From Nocardioides ganghwensis (lineage in GTDB: Bacteria > Actinomycetota > Actinomycetes > Propionibacteriales > Nocardioidaceae), in assembly GCF_014779655.1 (NCBI RefSeq), contig NZ_JACXYX010000023.1, forward strand, positions 1 through 57,314: 57,314 nt of DNA, given 5' to 3'. The position numbers and the translations under genes are program-made. Within the stretch, counting starts at the first letter, position 1, and each line of letters starts with the position of its first letter. Shown here piece by piece: positions 16,243 through 25,197 of the stretch. The notes beneath the pieces are model-generated. The model worked only from the letters and a program-made list of their open reading frames with translations, was not told the DNA's origin and made no database searches.

Positions 16243-16260
16243 TCCCCGCCCGAGCGGGGA
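16243..16260. terminator. GC-rich hairpin after nadE
   Basis: TCCCCGC / GCGGGGA form a perfect 7-bp stem with a 4-nt loop. It is the second of two hairpins met by transcription leaving nadE on the minus strand. Confidence 0.45.
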
Positions 16261-16304
16261 GTCCGTCACTTCGAGGCCTTCACAACCCCCTCGAAGTGTC
16301 GGAC
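16261..16304. terminator. Long hairpin after nadE
   Basis: The arms at 16261-16276 and 16289-16304 pair over 15 of 16 positions with one T-T mismatch, around a 12-nt loop, 18 bp past the nadE stop. With the adjacent short hairpin this is a likely tandem terminator. The T-tract is weak, as is usual in actinobacteria. Confidence 0.55.
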
Positions 16305-16321
16305 TTCCCCTCCAGGTCGCC

Positions 16322-18364
16322 CTAGGAGGCCGGCACGTCCCGCTCGATCTCGGCCAGCCAGGCCGTGCCCTTGGCGTCGCTGGGCATCCGCCAGTCACCG
16401 CGCGGGCTCATCGTCCCGCTCGGGCTCACCTTGGGGCCGTTGGGCAGCGCCGAGCGCTTGAACTGGTTGGCGAAGAACCGCTTCACGAAGACCTCGAGCC
16501 ACGACCGCACGTCGGAGAGCGAGTACGCCACCCGCGCGTCGTCGGGGAACCCGGGCGGCCACTCCCCCGCGTCGGCGTCCTTCCACGCGTGCCAGGCGAG
16601 GAAGGCGATCCGGCGCGGCCGGAAGCCGTGCCGCACCACCATCGCCAGGGTGAAGTCCTGGAGGTTGTAGGGCCCGACGGAGTCCTCGGTCGCCTGCGGC
16701 TTCGTGCCCTCCTCGGTCGGGATCAGCTCGGGGGTGATCTCCTGCTGGAGGATCTCGACGAGCACGTCGTTGGCGGCCTGCTCGAACTCCCCGTGGCTGA
16801 TCACCCAGCGGATCAGGTGCTGCACGAGCGTCTTCGGCACGCCGGCGTTGACGGTGTAGTGCGACATCTGGTCGCCGACCCCGTACGTGCACCAGCCGAG
16901 CGCCAGCTCGGACAGGTCGCCGGTGCCGACGACGATGCCGCCGCGCTGGTTGGCGAGGCGGAACAGGTAGTCGTAGCGCAGGCCGGCCTGGACGTTCTCG
17001 AACGTGACGTCGTAGACCTTCTCGCCGCGGCCGTAGGGGTGGCCGAGGTCCTTCAGCATCTGCTCGGCCGTCGGCCGGATGTCGAGCTCCTCGAAGGTGA
17101 CGCCGAGCGCCTGCGAGAGCCGGGTGGCGTACGACTTGGTGGTCGCCCCGGTCGCGAAGCCCGGCATCGTGAAGGCGAGCACGTCGCTGCGTGGCCGGCC
17201 GAGCCGGTCCATGGCCTTGCACGCCACGATCAGCGCGTGCGTGGAGTCGAGGCCGCCGCTGACGCCGATCACAGCCTTCGGCGTGCCGATGGCGTTGAGC
17301 CGCTGCTCGAGGCCCGAGACCTGGATGTTGTAGGCCTCGTAGCAGTCGAGCTCGAGACGGGCCGGGTCGTCGGGGACGAACGGGTAGCGGTCGACCTTGC
17401 GCCGCAGCCCGATGTCGCCGGCCGGGGGCTCGAGCTCCCACTCCACCGTGCGGAAGCGGTCGGTCCGCTCGTGGTGCGTGCGCCGGTTGTCGTCGAAGGA
17501 GCCCTGCCGCAGCCGCTCCTGCCGGATCAGGTCGAGGTCGACGTCGACGACCGTACGGCGCGGCCCGTCGGGGAACCGCTCGCCCTCGCCGAGCAGCGAG
17601 CCGCACTCGTAGACCAGCGTCTGGCCGTCCCAGCTGAGGTCGGTGGTCGACTCGCCCTGCCCCGCTGCCGCATAGACGTACGCCGCCGCGCACCGTGCAC
17701 TCGCGCTGCGGACCAGCAGCCGACGGTCCTCGGCGCGCGCGACGGTGATCGGCGAGCCGCTGAGGTTGGCGAGCACGGTCGCCCCGGCCAGCGCGGCCTC
17801 GGCGCTGGGCGGCACCGGCACCCACATGTCCTCGCAGACCTCGACGTGGAGGTCGAGGCCGGGGACGTCGAGGCAGCGGAAGACCAGGTCGGGCCCGAAG
17901 CGGACGTCCTGCCCGGCCAGCGTCACCCACTCCAGCTGGCGGTCGTCACCGGGCGCGAACCAGCGACGCTCGTAGAACTCGCGGTAGTTGGGCAGGTAGG
18001 ACTTCGGCGCCACCCCGAGGATCGAGCCGCGGTGGATGACGACCGCGCAGTTGTAGACCCGGTTGCCCTGCACGACCGGCGCGCCCACGACCAGCGCCGT
18101 CATCAGGTCGGCGCTGGCCGCGACGATCTCGGCGACGGCCTCCTCGGCCGTCGCCAGCAGGGTGTCCTGGAGGAACAGGTCGTCGACGGAGTAGCCGGTC
18201 AGGCACAGCTCGGGGAACACCGCCACCGCGACGTGGTCGTCGTGGCAGACGCGGGCCTGCTCGATCACGACAGCGGCGTTGGCGAGGGGGTCGGCCAGGT
18301 GCACCGGCAGCGTGACCGCCGCGACGCGCGCGAAGCCCTGGGCGTAGGCCGAGTAGAAGTCCAC
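16322..18364 (-). CDS. nadE: Glutamine-dependent NAD+ synthetase
   Basis: A 680-residue two-domain enzyme that converts deamido-NAD to NAD using glutamine as ammonia donor, the last step of NAD synthesis. The N-terminal nitrilase-type glutaminase has Glu52 (FPELCLTGY), Lys121 (PKSYLPNYREFYE) and the nucleophile Cys near 177 (EVCEDMW). The C-terminal synthetase has the PP-loop VSGGLDSTHA and GTGDLSELALGWCTYG. The length equals that of mycobacterial NadE (679). GTG start after TAGAGT-N6; monocistronic, followed by two hairpins. Confidence 0.96.
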   Translation of the reverse strand: MDFYSAYAQGFARVAAVTLPVHLADPLANAAVVIEQARVCHDDHVAVAVFPELCLTGYSVDDLFLQDTLLATAEEAVAEIVAASADLMTALVVGAPVVQGNRVYNCAVVIHRGSILGVAPKSYLPNYREFYERRWFAPGDDRQLEWVTLAGQDVRFGPDLVFRCLDVPGLDLHVEVCEDMWVPVPPSAEAALAGATVLANLSGSPITVARAEDRRLLVRSASARCAAAYVYAAAGQGESTTDLSWDGQTLVYECGSLLGEGERFPDGPRRTVVDVDLDLIRQERLRQGSFDDNRRTHHERTDRFRTVEWELEPPAGDIGLRRKVDRYPFVPDDPARLELDCYEAYNIQVSGLEQRLNAIGTPKAVIGVSGGLDSTHALIVACKAMDRLGRPRSDVLAFTMPGFATGATTKSYATRLSQALGVTFEELDIRPTAEQMLKDLGHPYGRGEKVYDVTFENVQAGLRYDYLFRLANQRGGIVVGTGDLSELALGWCTYGVGDQMSHYTVNAGVPKTLVQHLIRWVISHGEFEQAANDVLVEILQQEITPELIPTEEGTKPQATEDSVGPYNLQDFTLAMVVRHGFRPRRIAFLAWHAWKDADAGEWPPGFPDDARVAYSLSDVRSWLEVFVKRFFANQFKRSALPNGPKVSPSGTMSPRGDWRMPSDAKGTAWLAEIERDVPAS

Positions 18365-18370
18365 GCCGCC

Positions 18371-18376
18371 ACTCTA
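18371..18376 (-). promoter_or_regulatory. -10 hexamer TAGAGT for nadE, leaderless
   Basis: TAGAGT on the minus strand ends 6 nt before the nadE GTG. Confidence 0.5.
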
Positions 18377-18420
18377 GGGAACCGGCTCCGCACCGCTGGT
18401 CGAGGAAGGACGAAGTCCTG

Positions 18421-19649
18421 TCACGAGACCCCGTCCAGCAGGTCCGGCGCAACCGCGATCCATCGCACTCCCGGCCCGCCACTGCCCAGCCTCGCGAAGT
18501 CGCCGGTGCGGAAGTCCCACGACACCAGGTGCGTGACGCCGTCCTCGGGACTCATGGTCCGGAAGTCCATCGGCGTCACCATCAGCAGCACGGTGTCGGG
18601 GTCGACGAAGCCGAGCGCCGTCAGGTGGGCGTTGTCGCTGTAGACCGAGTCGCGGTCCTTGATCGGGGCGTACCCGAGGATCTCGCCCGTGCCCGGATCG
18701 ACGACGACGGGACCGCTCATCAGTGCCACGCCGTCCGGTCCCGGGTTGCCGGTGTAGGCCACCAGCCCGAGCGGGTGACGTAGCGCTCTCCGTAGCCGCC
18801 GAGCGACACCGACGACGCGTCGTCGGCGGAGTTCCACATCCGGAGCCGACCGTACGCTCGGGTGCGTTCGCGGATCGTGCCGTCGTCGGGGTCCACCATC
18901 ACACCGCTGCCGTACGCCCCACCGAACGGTGCCGGCTCCCCCGTTCCGTCGAGACCCACCAGCCACGGGCGTTTCCAGTGCAGGACGACGAAGCCCTCGT
19001 CCCCCGGCAGCCAGCGCAGCCCGGGGCGGGAGTCGACCGGACCCGCCAGCTCCGGCGGCCACGGCACGACGCTCTGCTCACCGGTCGTCGCCTCGACCAC
19101 CAGGACGCCCGCGTCGACCGCCATCGCCACCCGGTCGCCGTCCGGGCTGATCGCCGGGCTGACGACGTCGCGGAAGGTCCCCTGGATGGCGTTCGCGGTG
19201 CCCGGCACCGAGCGCCACTCGCCGTTGGTCGCGAGCACGCGCAGGTCGACGCCCTCCTCCGGCCAGGCCAGCACGACGTCCGGCAACGGCGCCTCCGCGA
19301 TGCTCGGCGCGTCCGCCGGAGGAGCGATCTGCTCGGGCAACGTGCTGGGGCGGCGCGGCGCGTCCACGACGGTGAACGGGTCCCAGATCGGCTGCGTCGC
19401 AGGATCCGTGTCGGCGGCCGACGGCGTGGCCGTCGGCGTCGGCACCGGCGTGTCCACCACCCCCGCCTTCGGCGTCGGCTCCTGCACTGCCCACGCCACG
19501 CCCCCGCCGAGCAGGGCCACCGCAGCGAGCGCCCCGACCGCCGTCCGCCGTACGCGCCGCCGGTGGGCCTCGGCGAGTGCCCGCCCGGCAAGGTCTGGCG
19601 ACGCGACGTGGTCCGTCGCCTCGCGGAGCAGCTGGTCCAGGTCGTTCAC
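18421..19649 (-). pseudogene. Membrane-anchored beta-propeller protein partnered with an ECF sigma factor, frameshifted
   Basis: One protein split over two frames. The N-terminal part (from GTG at 19649) has a cytoplasmic helical region of about 35 residues, a membrane helix (VGALAAVALLGGGVAWAV) and an extracellular repeat region with ISPDGDRVAMAV and WLPGDEGFVVLHW. It leaves frame after YVTR, while the next frame continues PLGLVAYTGNPGP and DPGTGEILGYAPI to a stop at 18421. One extra G in the GGG run at 18773-18775 would restore an open frame reading YVTPLGLVAYTG, giving about 405 residues. It overlaps the sigma gene by 4 nt (GTGA), the usual place for a regulator of that sigma factor. Either a sequencing homopolymer error or a recent null allele. 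Confidence 0.7.
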
Positions 19650-20131
19650 GGCGTCCTCCCGATGAGGCTGAGGAGCTCGGGTGCGCCGGTGCGCAACCGG
19701 GCGAGGGCGGCGGCGTTCTGGCTCTTCACCGTGCCGATCGAGACGCCGAGCACGTCTGCGGTCTCGCGCTCGGTGAGGTCCTCGAAGTGCCGGAGCACCA
19801 GCACGGCACGCTGGTTCGGGGTCAGCCGCGCGAGCGCGCCCCTCACGACGAGCGCGATCTCCGGCTCCGACGTCGCCCCTGCGTCGTGGAGCCGGTCGGT
19901 CGGCACGTCACGGCGTCGCCGCCACCACGAGATGTTGTCGCGCGCGATGATCCGCAGCGCGTACGCCGTGGGGTTGCCGTCGGCGAGCCGCGACCAGCGC
20001 AGCGCCACCTTGGTCAGCGCCTCCTGCACGAGGTCCTCGGCCCGGTGCAGGTCGCCGGTGAGCAGGTAGGCCGAGCGCAGCAGCTGGCGTTGCCGCCCGC
20101 CCACCCACTCGGTGAATCCCTGCTCGTCCAC
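19646..20131 (-). CDS. ECF RNA polymerase sigma factor, SigE-type small family
   Basis: A 161-residue ECF sigma factor. Region 2 covers QLLRSAYLLTGDLHRAEDLVQEALTKVALRW and region 4 covers LTPNQRAVLVLRHFEDLTERETADVLGVSIGTVKSQNAAALARLR (in pieces). The short length without extension fits the actinobacterial SigE-type group found next to membrane-anchored partners. GTG start with an upstream GGGGGAC ribosome site. It is translationally coupled to the frameshifted membrane partner. An ECF-like promoter upstream hints at autoregulation. Confidence 0.85.
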   Translation of the reverse strand: MDEQGFTEWVGGRQRQLLRSAYLLTGDLHRAEDLVQEALTKVALRWSRLADGNPTAYALRIIARDNISWWRRRRDVPTDRLHDAGATSEPEIALVVRGALARLTPNQRAVLVLRHFEDLTERETADVLGVSIGTVKSQNAAALARLRTGAPELLSLIGRTP

Positions 20132-20158
20132 GCGTCCCCCGCTCGGTCCTGACCACTC

Positions 20159-20185
20159 AACCGCACCGGAGGCACAAATGGTTGG
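20159..20185 (-). promoter_or_regulatory. Possible ECF-type promoter before the sigma gene
   Basis: On the minus strand CCAACC (20185-20180) is followed after 16 nt by CGGTT (20163-20159), resembling the AAC / CGTT elements of ECF promoters. It lies 28 bp before the GTG of the sigma gene. Confidence 0.3.
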
Positions 20186-20206
20186 GACCACTTCGTCGGC
20201 GCGTTC

Positions 20207-20212
20207 TACGGT
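20207..20212 (+). promoter_or_regulatory. -10 hexamer TACGGT, leaderless start
   Basis: TACGGT ends 6 nt before the ATG of the GNAT gene. Confidence 0.5.
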
Positions 20213-20218
20213 GCGGTC

Positions 20219-21106
20219 ATGGCACTCGAGATCACGCCCTGCGTCACCGACGAGGAGTACGACGCCTGGCGGCGGGTGCGGATCGCCGTGGTCCCCTACG
20301 AGCGCACGCAGTCCGTCGCCGAGCTCCGCGAGGGCGACACCCCCGAGCGGCTGCTCGTGCTGGCCCGCGAGGACGGCGTCGTCGTCGGTCACGGGATGGC
20401 CAACCGTGCGGACAGTGCCGCCTCCGGCAGCGTGATCCCGCGGGTCCTGCCCGAGCACCGCAGGCGCGGCGTCGGCACGGCGCTGCTCCACCGGCTCGTC
20501 GAGCACGTCGAGACCCTCGGGTTCCCGATGCTGCGCGCCGGCGCCGACGACGAGGAGTCCCTCGCCTTCGCCCGGCGCAACGGGTTCGAGGAGGTCAACC
20601 GCGAGGTCGAGCAGACCTTCCGGATCGACGGGCCCGTGGAGCCGACGCCGCGCCCCGACGGCATCGAGGTCGTCACCGCGCAGGACCGTCCCGGCCTGTG
20701 GGAGGCGGCGTACGAGCGCTTCGGGCTGGAGGCGCTCGCCGGGTTCGCGGTCGACACCCCTCTCGACGTCACCCCCGAGAGCTGGGTCCGCTCGTGGCTC
20801 GGCGACCCGATGTTCCTCGCCCTCCACGACGGCGAGGTGGTCGGGTGCGCGGGCCTGGGCCTCGACCCCGACCAGCCGGCCCGCGCCGAGAACGGACTCA
20901 CCGCCGTCCGCAGCGACTGGCGCGGCCGCGGCCTGGCGGTGCACCTCAAGCTCGTCACCCTGGCGTGGGCGGCCGACCACGGCATCACCGAGGTGTACAC
21001 CTGGACCCAGGACGGCAACGGGCCCATGCGGTCGCTCAACACGCGCCTGGGCTACGCCACGACGCGGGTCGGGATCCAGCTCGCCCGCCCCACCCGCCGA
21101 GGCTGA
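20219..21106 (+). CDS. Tandem GNAT acetyltransferase
   Basis: A 295-residue protein with two GNAT folds. The first (about 1-140) has a strong acetyl-CoA pyrophosphate loop, EHRRRGVGTALLHRLVEH. The second (about 150-290) has SDWRGRGLAVHLKLV and a C-terminal SLNTRLGYATTR, typical of GNAT tails. Double-GNAT actinobacterial proteins include mycothiol synthase, but the motifs here are not specific enough to assign MshD, and the acceptor substrate is unknown. Single gene, divergent from the sigma operon. Confidence 0.8.
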   Translation: MALEITPCVTDEEYDAWRRVRIAVVPYERTQSVAELREGDTPERLLVLAREDGVVVGHGMANRADSAASGSVIPRVLPEHRRRGVGTALLHRLVEHVETLGFPMLRAGADDEESLAFARRNGFEEVNREVEQTFRIDGPVEPTPRPDGIEVVTAQDRPGLWEAAYERFGLEALAGFAVDTPLDVTPESWVRSWLGDPMFLALHDGEVVGCAGLGLDPDQPARAENGLTAVRSDWRGRGLAVHLKLVTLAWAADHGITEVYTWTQDGNGPMRSLNTRLGYATTRVGIQLARPTRRG

Positions 21107-21138
21107 CGGGCCCCCTTTACCGAGCGCCCACCCGCCCG

Positions 21139-21144
21139 TAGCGT
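21139..21144 (+). promoter_or_regulatory. -10 hexamer TAGCGT, leaderless start
   Basis: TAGCGT ends 7 nt before the GTG of the PQQ-type dehydrogenase gene. Confidence 0.45.
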
Positions 21145-21151
21145 CTCGCTC

Positions 21152-22342
21152 GTGCGCCACAGCCTCCGCACCACCTCGGTGTCCCTGTCCCTCGCCGCCC
21201 TCGCCTGTGGCCTGCTCGCAGGCCTGCCGCCGTCGGTCGCCGACCCCGGTGCCGGGACGGCCGACGTTCGTACGGAGGCGCGCCCGGACCCCCGCGGCGC
21301 GTCCGCCGTCCCACGGCTGCGCGTACGCACCGTCGTCCGCGGTCTCGAGCACGCATGGGACGTCCAGCAGGCTCCCGGCGGGCGACTCGTCGTGTCCGAG
21401 CGCGACCGCGCCCGGCTCAGCGTCGTGCGCAAGGGGAAGAGGCGCACCCTGGCCGACCTGTCGCGGCGGGTCTGGGTCTCGGGCGAGACCGGCCTGATGT
21501 CGATCGCGGTGGACCCCGCCCGACGGACCCTGTGGGCGTGCCACGGTGCGTCGCCCCGCCGCAGCAACGAGGTGAGGGTGACCCGCTGGAAGGTCGACCG
21601 CAGGTGGCGCTCGTTGTCGAGGCCGCGGGTCGTCCTGGGGGGTCTGCCCGCCACGTCGGGGCGTCACGGCGGCTGCCGGCTGCTGCTCGACCGCGGCAGC
21701 GCCGCCCTCTACGTCGGCACGGGTGACGCCGCCGTCGGCGCCAACCCGCGCGACCTCGACTCGCTGGGCGGCAAGGTGCTGCGCGTCCACCGGCGTACGG
21801 GCGCCGCGATGCCCGGCAACCCGTTCGCCGACGCGGGCAGTGCCCGCCGGTTCGTGTGGACGTACGGTCACCGCAACGTGCAGGGCCTGGCCCAGCGGGC
21901 GGACGGGTCGGTGTGGTCGGTCGAGCACGGCAGCTTCCGCGACGACGAGGTCAACCGCCTCGTCGCAGGCGGTGACTACGGCTGGAACCCCGTCCCGGGC
22001 TACGACGAGTCGGTGCCGATGACGGACCAGTCGCTGCCCGGCGAGCAGCAGGAGGCGGCGTGGTCGTCCGGCAGCCCGACCCTCGCCACCTCCGGTGCCG
22101 CGTGGGTGAGCGGACCCCAGTGGGGACGACTGGACGGGACGCTCGCGGTCGCGGCACTGAAGGCGTCCGAGGTGCTCTTCCTCCGCTTCGACGCCAACGG
22201 CGAGCTGAGGTCGGTCACCCGCCCGCGGCGGCTGGCCCGCCTGGGCCGCCTCCGGTCGGTCACCTCCGCTCGCGACGGCGACCTGCTCCTCACGACCGAC
22301 AACGGCGGCCGCGACCGGGTGCTGCGCGTCTCCCCCCGCTGA
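21152..22342 (+). CDS. PQQ-dependent sugar dehydrogenase-like secreted protein
   Basis: A 396-residue exported protein with a Sec-type signal (SVSLSLAALACGLLAGLPPSVA). The mature part is a six-bladed propeller of the soluble glucose / aldose dehydrogenase family. Seen are GLEHAWDVQQAPGGRLVVSER, ETGLMSIAVDP, TYGHRNVQGLAQRADGSVWSVEHG, DDEVNRLVAGGDYGWN and the closing strand TDNGGRDRVLRV (read in pieces). The conserved RNxQG and EHG motifs lie in the expected order. Oxidation of sugars outside the cell is the family activity; the substrate is not predictable. The mature part is very Arg-rich. Confidence 0.85.
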   Translation: MRHSLRTTSVSLSLAALACGLLAGLPPSVADPGAGTADVRTEARPDPRGASAVPRLRVRTVVRGLEHAWDVQQAPGGRLVVSERDRARLSVVRKGKRRTLADLSRRVWVSGETGLMSIAVDPARRTLWACHGASPRRSNEVRVTRWKVDRRWRSLSRPRVVLGGLPATSGRHGGCRLLLDRGSAALYVGTGDAAVGANPRDLDSLGGKVLRVHRRTGAAMPGNPFADAGSARRFVWTYGHRNVQGLAQRADGSVWSVEHGSFRDDEVNRLVAGGDYGWNPVPGYDESVPMTDQSLPGEQQEAAWSSGSPTLATSGAAWVSGPQWGRLDGTLAVAALKASEVLFLRFDANGELRSVTRPRRLARLGRLRSVTSARDGDLLLTTDNGGRDRVLRVSPR

Positions 22343-22410
22343 CCCGGCGGCGCAGGCCGTAGTCCGGCGCGGGAGGTTTGAGCGGGCCCCGGTCACGGAA
22401 GAAGACCCCC

Positions 22411-22932
22411 ATGACGCCTCCCGCGACCGGCCCGGGTGCCCCCGATCCGCTCCAGGCCGACCCCATGCTCCGCGTGCTGCGCGAACGACACCCCGAGGTC
22501 GACATCGTCGTGCTGCCGCAGGCCGCGCCCGCACGCCGTGCTCCCGAGGTCGACCCGCCGGGCCGAGACGCCCTCGCCGGAGACCTCGAGCGCGACCTCG
22601 ACGACCTGCTCGAGCGGCTCGGCTCCGACACCCCCCTCCGTTCGGTCCAGCGCGACCACCGCTGGCACACCGACGAGTGGGACCAGACCTGGTACGAGGC
22701 CGTGGCGGTGGTCGACGACCTCGCGCGGGGCGACAACGTCGCGCTCCTCCGGGCGACCGGACAGGGCCTCGTCGACCTCGGCTGGCAGGCGCGACCCGTC
22801 CCCGGTGACCGACCACGCCTCGTCGCCCGCCGGCGCGACGGGGCGGAGGCCGCTGGCACCGTGCGGCCCACCTCGCTCGTCCTCACGCTGCGGACCCCGA
22901 AGGTCCGCGCCGTCGAGGAGGTCGCCCCGTGA
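22411..22932 (+). CDS. Hypothetical protein, first gene of a WXG100-like/DUF1023 cassette
   Basis: A 173-residue protein of unknown family. An N-terminal Pro/Ala-rich stretch is followed by an acidic helical region (DLERDLDDLLERLG) and a compact C-terminal half (HRWHTDEWDQTWYEAVAVVDDLARGDN). No signal peptide or membrane segment, so cytoplasmic. Its stop overlaps the next gene's GTG (GTGA). By analogy with secretion-associated chaperones of WXG100 substrates it might hold its neighbours before export, but nothing in the sequence proves this. The ATG with a GGAAGAAG ribosome site was preferred over an upstream TTG. Confidence 0.6.
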   Translation: MTPPATGPGAPDPLQADPMLRVLRERHPEVDIVVLPQAAPARRAPEVDPPGRDALAGDLERDLDDLLERLGSDTPLRSVQRDHRWHTDEWDQTWYEAVAVVDDLARGDNVALLRATGQGLVDLGWQARPVPGDRPRLVARRRDGAEAAGTVRPTSLVLTLRTPKVRAVEEVAP

Positions 22933-23258
22933 CGCTCCAGATGTGGACCGCCACGCTCCAGAGGGCCCGTACGGCGTGGGAGGAGCAGGCCGAGGGCCTC
23001 GACGGCCCCCGCAAGAACCTCGCCCAGGCCGACCCGGCCCTCCTCGGCGACGCGGTGCAGGCCGCGGCCGACGCCTTCCTCACCACCTGGGAGCAGCGCA
23101 CCCTCGCCCTGCGCGACCAGGCGTCAGGCCACGCCGACGCGCTGGCCCAGACGATGTACGACTTCCTCCTCACCGACCAGGACAGCGTGCAGGCCACCCA
23201 GCAGCTGCTGCTGTGGGAGGACCGCGGCACCACGCCCGTGCAGGCGGTGGGCCCGTGA
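22929..23258 (+). CDS. WXG100/ESX-like small helical protein
   Basis: A 109-residue protein predicted almost entirely alpha-helical, with no signal peptide. The first helix spans about TLQRARTAWEEQAEGLDG and the later helices DAVQAAADAFLTTWEQRTLALRDQASGHADALAQTM (in pieces). Size, helical hairpin pattern and operon position resemble ESX/WXG100 proteins, though a strict W-x-G turn is absent. It is coupled by 4-nt overlaps to the genes on both sides. Likely partner of the DUF1023 protein downstream. Confidence 0.55.
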   Translation: MTLQMWTATLQRARTAWEEQAEGLDGPRKNLAQADPALLGDAVQAAADAFLTTWEQRTLALRDQASGHADALAQTMYDFLLTDQDSVQATQQLLLWEDRGTTPVQAVGP

Positions 23259-25180
23259 CCACGATCGCCGTCCCGGCCTGGCTCCCGACCGAGCCCGAGC
23301 TGCAGGTGACGGAGGCCTCCGGCGCCGTGCTCACCGACGTCCGCGCCGCCGCGACCGCGGTCGACGACGTCGCCGACTGGGCGCGCGCCAACGGTGCCCC
23401 CGCCGACTTCAGCGGCAGTGCGGCAGACGCAGCCGACCACGCCGTCACCCGCTTCGCCCGCGACACCGACGCGGTCGGCGCCGCCCTCGAACGCGGCGCG
23501 CTCGCGATCGACGCGTTCCTCACCCAGATGCGCCGGCGCCGCACCGAGCGCGAGGAGCTGATGGAGCGCCGCCAGCGCCTCAACAGCGACCGCGAGGCGC
23601 TGCTGCAGCGCATCGGGACCGCCACCGAGGACCAGGTCCCGGCCCTCCAGGCCGAGGCGGCCCAGCTGCGGGCGGCCTTCGACACCTACCACCAGGACCT
23701 CCAGGCCTGGCGGGACCGCGTGGACGCCGACGAGCAGCGCTGCGTACGCGCCCTGGCGGCAGTCGACGAGCTCGCCGAGGGCCGTACGGCCGCCGCCGAC
23801 CCGTCCCGCGCCGACACCGAGGTGCTCGCCGCCGAGCTGCGCCGGCTCGGCACCGACACCGACGCGGTCAACGCCTGGTGGAACGGCCTGTCCCAGGCCG
23901 AGCGCAACGCCCTGCTCATCAGCGACCCGGGCCTCGTGGGCAACACCAATGGCGTGCCCACGGGCGACCGGGACGAGGCCAACTCCGCCGCCGTGCAGCG
24001 CGACCTCGAGCACCTCCTCGCCAAGCAGGCCGCCGGCGACCCGCTCAGCGCGTCGGAGCAGCGCTGGCTCGAGAACGCCCAGTCCATCCAGAAGGCCGTC
24101 GACCAGGCCTCGTCCCCCACCTGGGCCGGCCTCGACGTCGACGCCTTCATCATGGCCTACCAGCCGCACGCGTTCGGCGGCGACGGCATCGCCGCCGTCG
24201 CCTACGGTGACCCGGACACCGCCGACCACACAGCCGTCTACGTACCGGGCATCATGCAGGACGGCACCCAGATCGACGAGAACGGCAGCCAGGCCCTCAA
24301 CCTCTACGAGGAGACGGTGAACCAGATGGCCGCCGAGGTGCCTCCCCGCGAGGGCTCGGTGTCCACCATCGCCTGGATCGGCTACGACTCCCCCAACTTC
24401 AACCCCGAGTCGATGTGGCCGTGGGACCTCGGCGACTCCGCCGGCGACGTGTCCCACACGGTCACCGAGGCCAACGCGGCGGCGGGCGGCCTCGCGCTCT
24501 CCCAGTTCGTCGACGGCCTCAACAGCACCCACAGCACAGGGGACCAGCCCCACCTGACGGTGATCGGCCACAGCTACGGCTCGACCACCTCGTCGTACGC
24601 CGCGGCCGGAGGCATGGACGCCGACAGTCTCGTCCTCATCGGCAGTCCCGGCGCCAGCGAGGGCGTGGACCACGTCCCCGACCTCAACATGCCGACCGGG
24701 CAGGTGTTCGTGGGGGCCGCCGACCACGACCCCGTCTCGTGGCTCGGCGGCGAGGACGGCGTGTTCCCGGGGACGTGGGACGACAGCCTCGGGCTCGGTG
24801 CCGACCCGGCCCAGCACGACTTCGGCGCGATCAACTTCGCCGTCGACAACGGCCAGGAGTTCCACGGCACCGGGCTGGTCACCACCGGCTTCATGGAGAA
24901 CCATGTCAACTACTTCGACGACCCCAGCGCCACCCACGACAACGCCGCGCTCGTCAACATGGCCAACATCGTCTCGGGCAACACCGATGCCGTCGAGGAC
25001 ACCGGCGGTCGCACCCAGGAGGCCCACGACTACCTCTACGACTGGGTCGGCGGCGAGGTGAACCACCACGTGGTCGAACCCGTGGTCGAGGCCTACGAGG
25101 GCGTCCGTGACGGCGTGGTCGAGACCTACGAGGGCGTGCGCGACGCCTGGGACGACCTGTGGCCGGACCACTGGCCGTGA
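23255..25180 (+). CDS. DUF1023 alpha/beta hydrolase with WXG100-like helical N-terminus
   Basis: A 641-residue protein. Residues 1-240 are helical and coiled, with RRRRTEREELMERRQRLN in the middle, resembling a WXG100/LXG-type export domain. Residues about 270-560 are the DUF1023 alpha/beta hydrolase. It has nucleophile Ser440 in VIGHSYGSTT, a likely acid at Asp490/Asp492 (GAADHDPV) and His550 (ENHVNYF). The last 35 residues hold a duplicated EAYEGVRDG / ETYEGVRDA repeat. No Sec signal, so export, if any, would be by a type VII route. The family lacks an assigned substrate; an esterase toxin or cell-envelope hydrolase is possible. Confidence 0.8.
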   Translation: MTTIAVPAWLPTEPELQVTEASGAVLTDVRAAATAVDDVADWARANGAPADFSGSAADAADHAVTRFARDTDAVGAALERGALAIDAFLTQMRRRRTEREELMERRQRLNSDREALLQRIGTATEDQVPALQAEAAQLRAAFDTYHQDLQAWRDRVDADEQRCVRALAAVDELAEGRTAAADPSRADTEVLAAELRRLGTDTDAVNAWWNGLSQAERNALLISDPGLVGNTNGVPTGDRDEANSAAVQRDLEHLLAKQAAGDPLSASEQRWLENAQSIQKAVDQASSPTWAGLDVDAFIMAYQPHAFGGDGIAAVAYGDPDTADHTAVYVPGIMQDGTQIDENGSQALNLYEETVNQMAAEVPPREGSVSTIAWIGYDSPNFNPESMWPWDLGDSAGDVSHTVTEANAAAGGLALSQFVDGLNSTHSTGDQPHLTVIGHSYGSTTSSYAAAGGMDADSLVLIGSPGASEGVDHVPDLNMPTGQVFVGAADHDPVSWLGGEDGVFPGTWDDSLGLGADPAQHDFGAINFAVDNGQEFHGTGLVTTGFMENHVNYFDDPSATHDNAALVNMANIVSGNTDAVEDTGGRTQEAHDYLYDWVGGEVNHHVVEPVVEAYEGVRDGVVETYEGVRDAWDDLWPDHWP

Positions 25181-25184
25181 GGGC

Positions 25185-25190
25185 TACGGT
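25185..25190 (+). promoter_or_regulatory. -10 hexamer TACGGT, leaderless start
   Basis: TACGGT ends 7 nt before the lipoprotein ATG. The gene may therefore be transcribed on its own as well as by read-through from the hydrolase. Confidence 0.4.
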
Positions 25191-25197
25191 GACTGCC

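Noticed and set aside
22378..22410. TTG start adding 11 residues to the first gene of the WXG cassette
   Set aside because: The ATG at 22411 has a GGAAGAAG ribosome site while the TTG has none.
19646..22816. A long minus-strand frame that ends as the sigma factor
   Set aside because: Only the last 161 residues have sigma-factor motifs; a GTG with a ribosome site at 20131 is the real start, and the rest is opposite GNAT and dehydrogenase genes.
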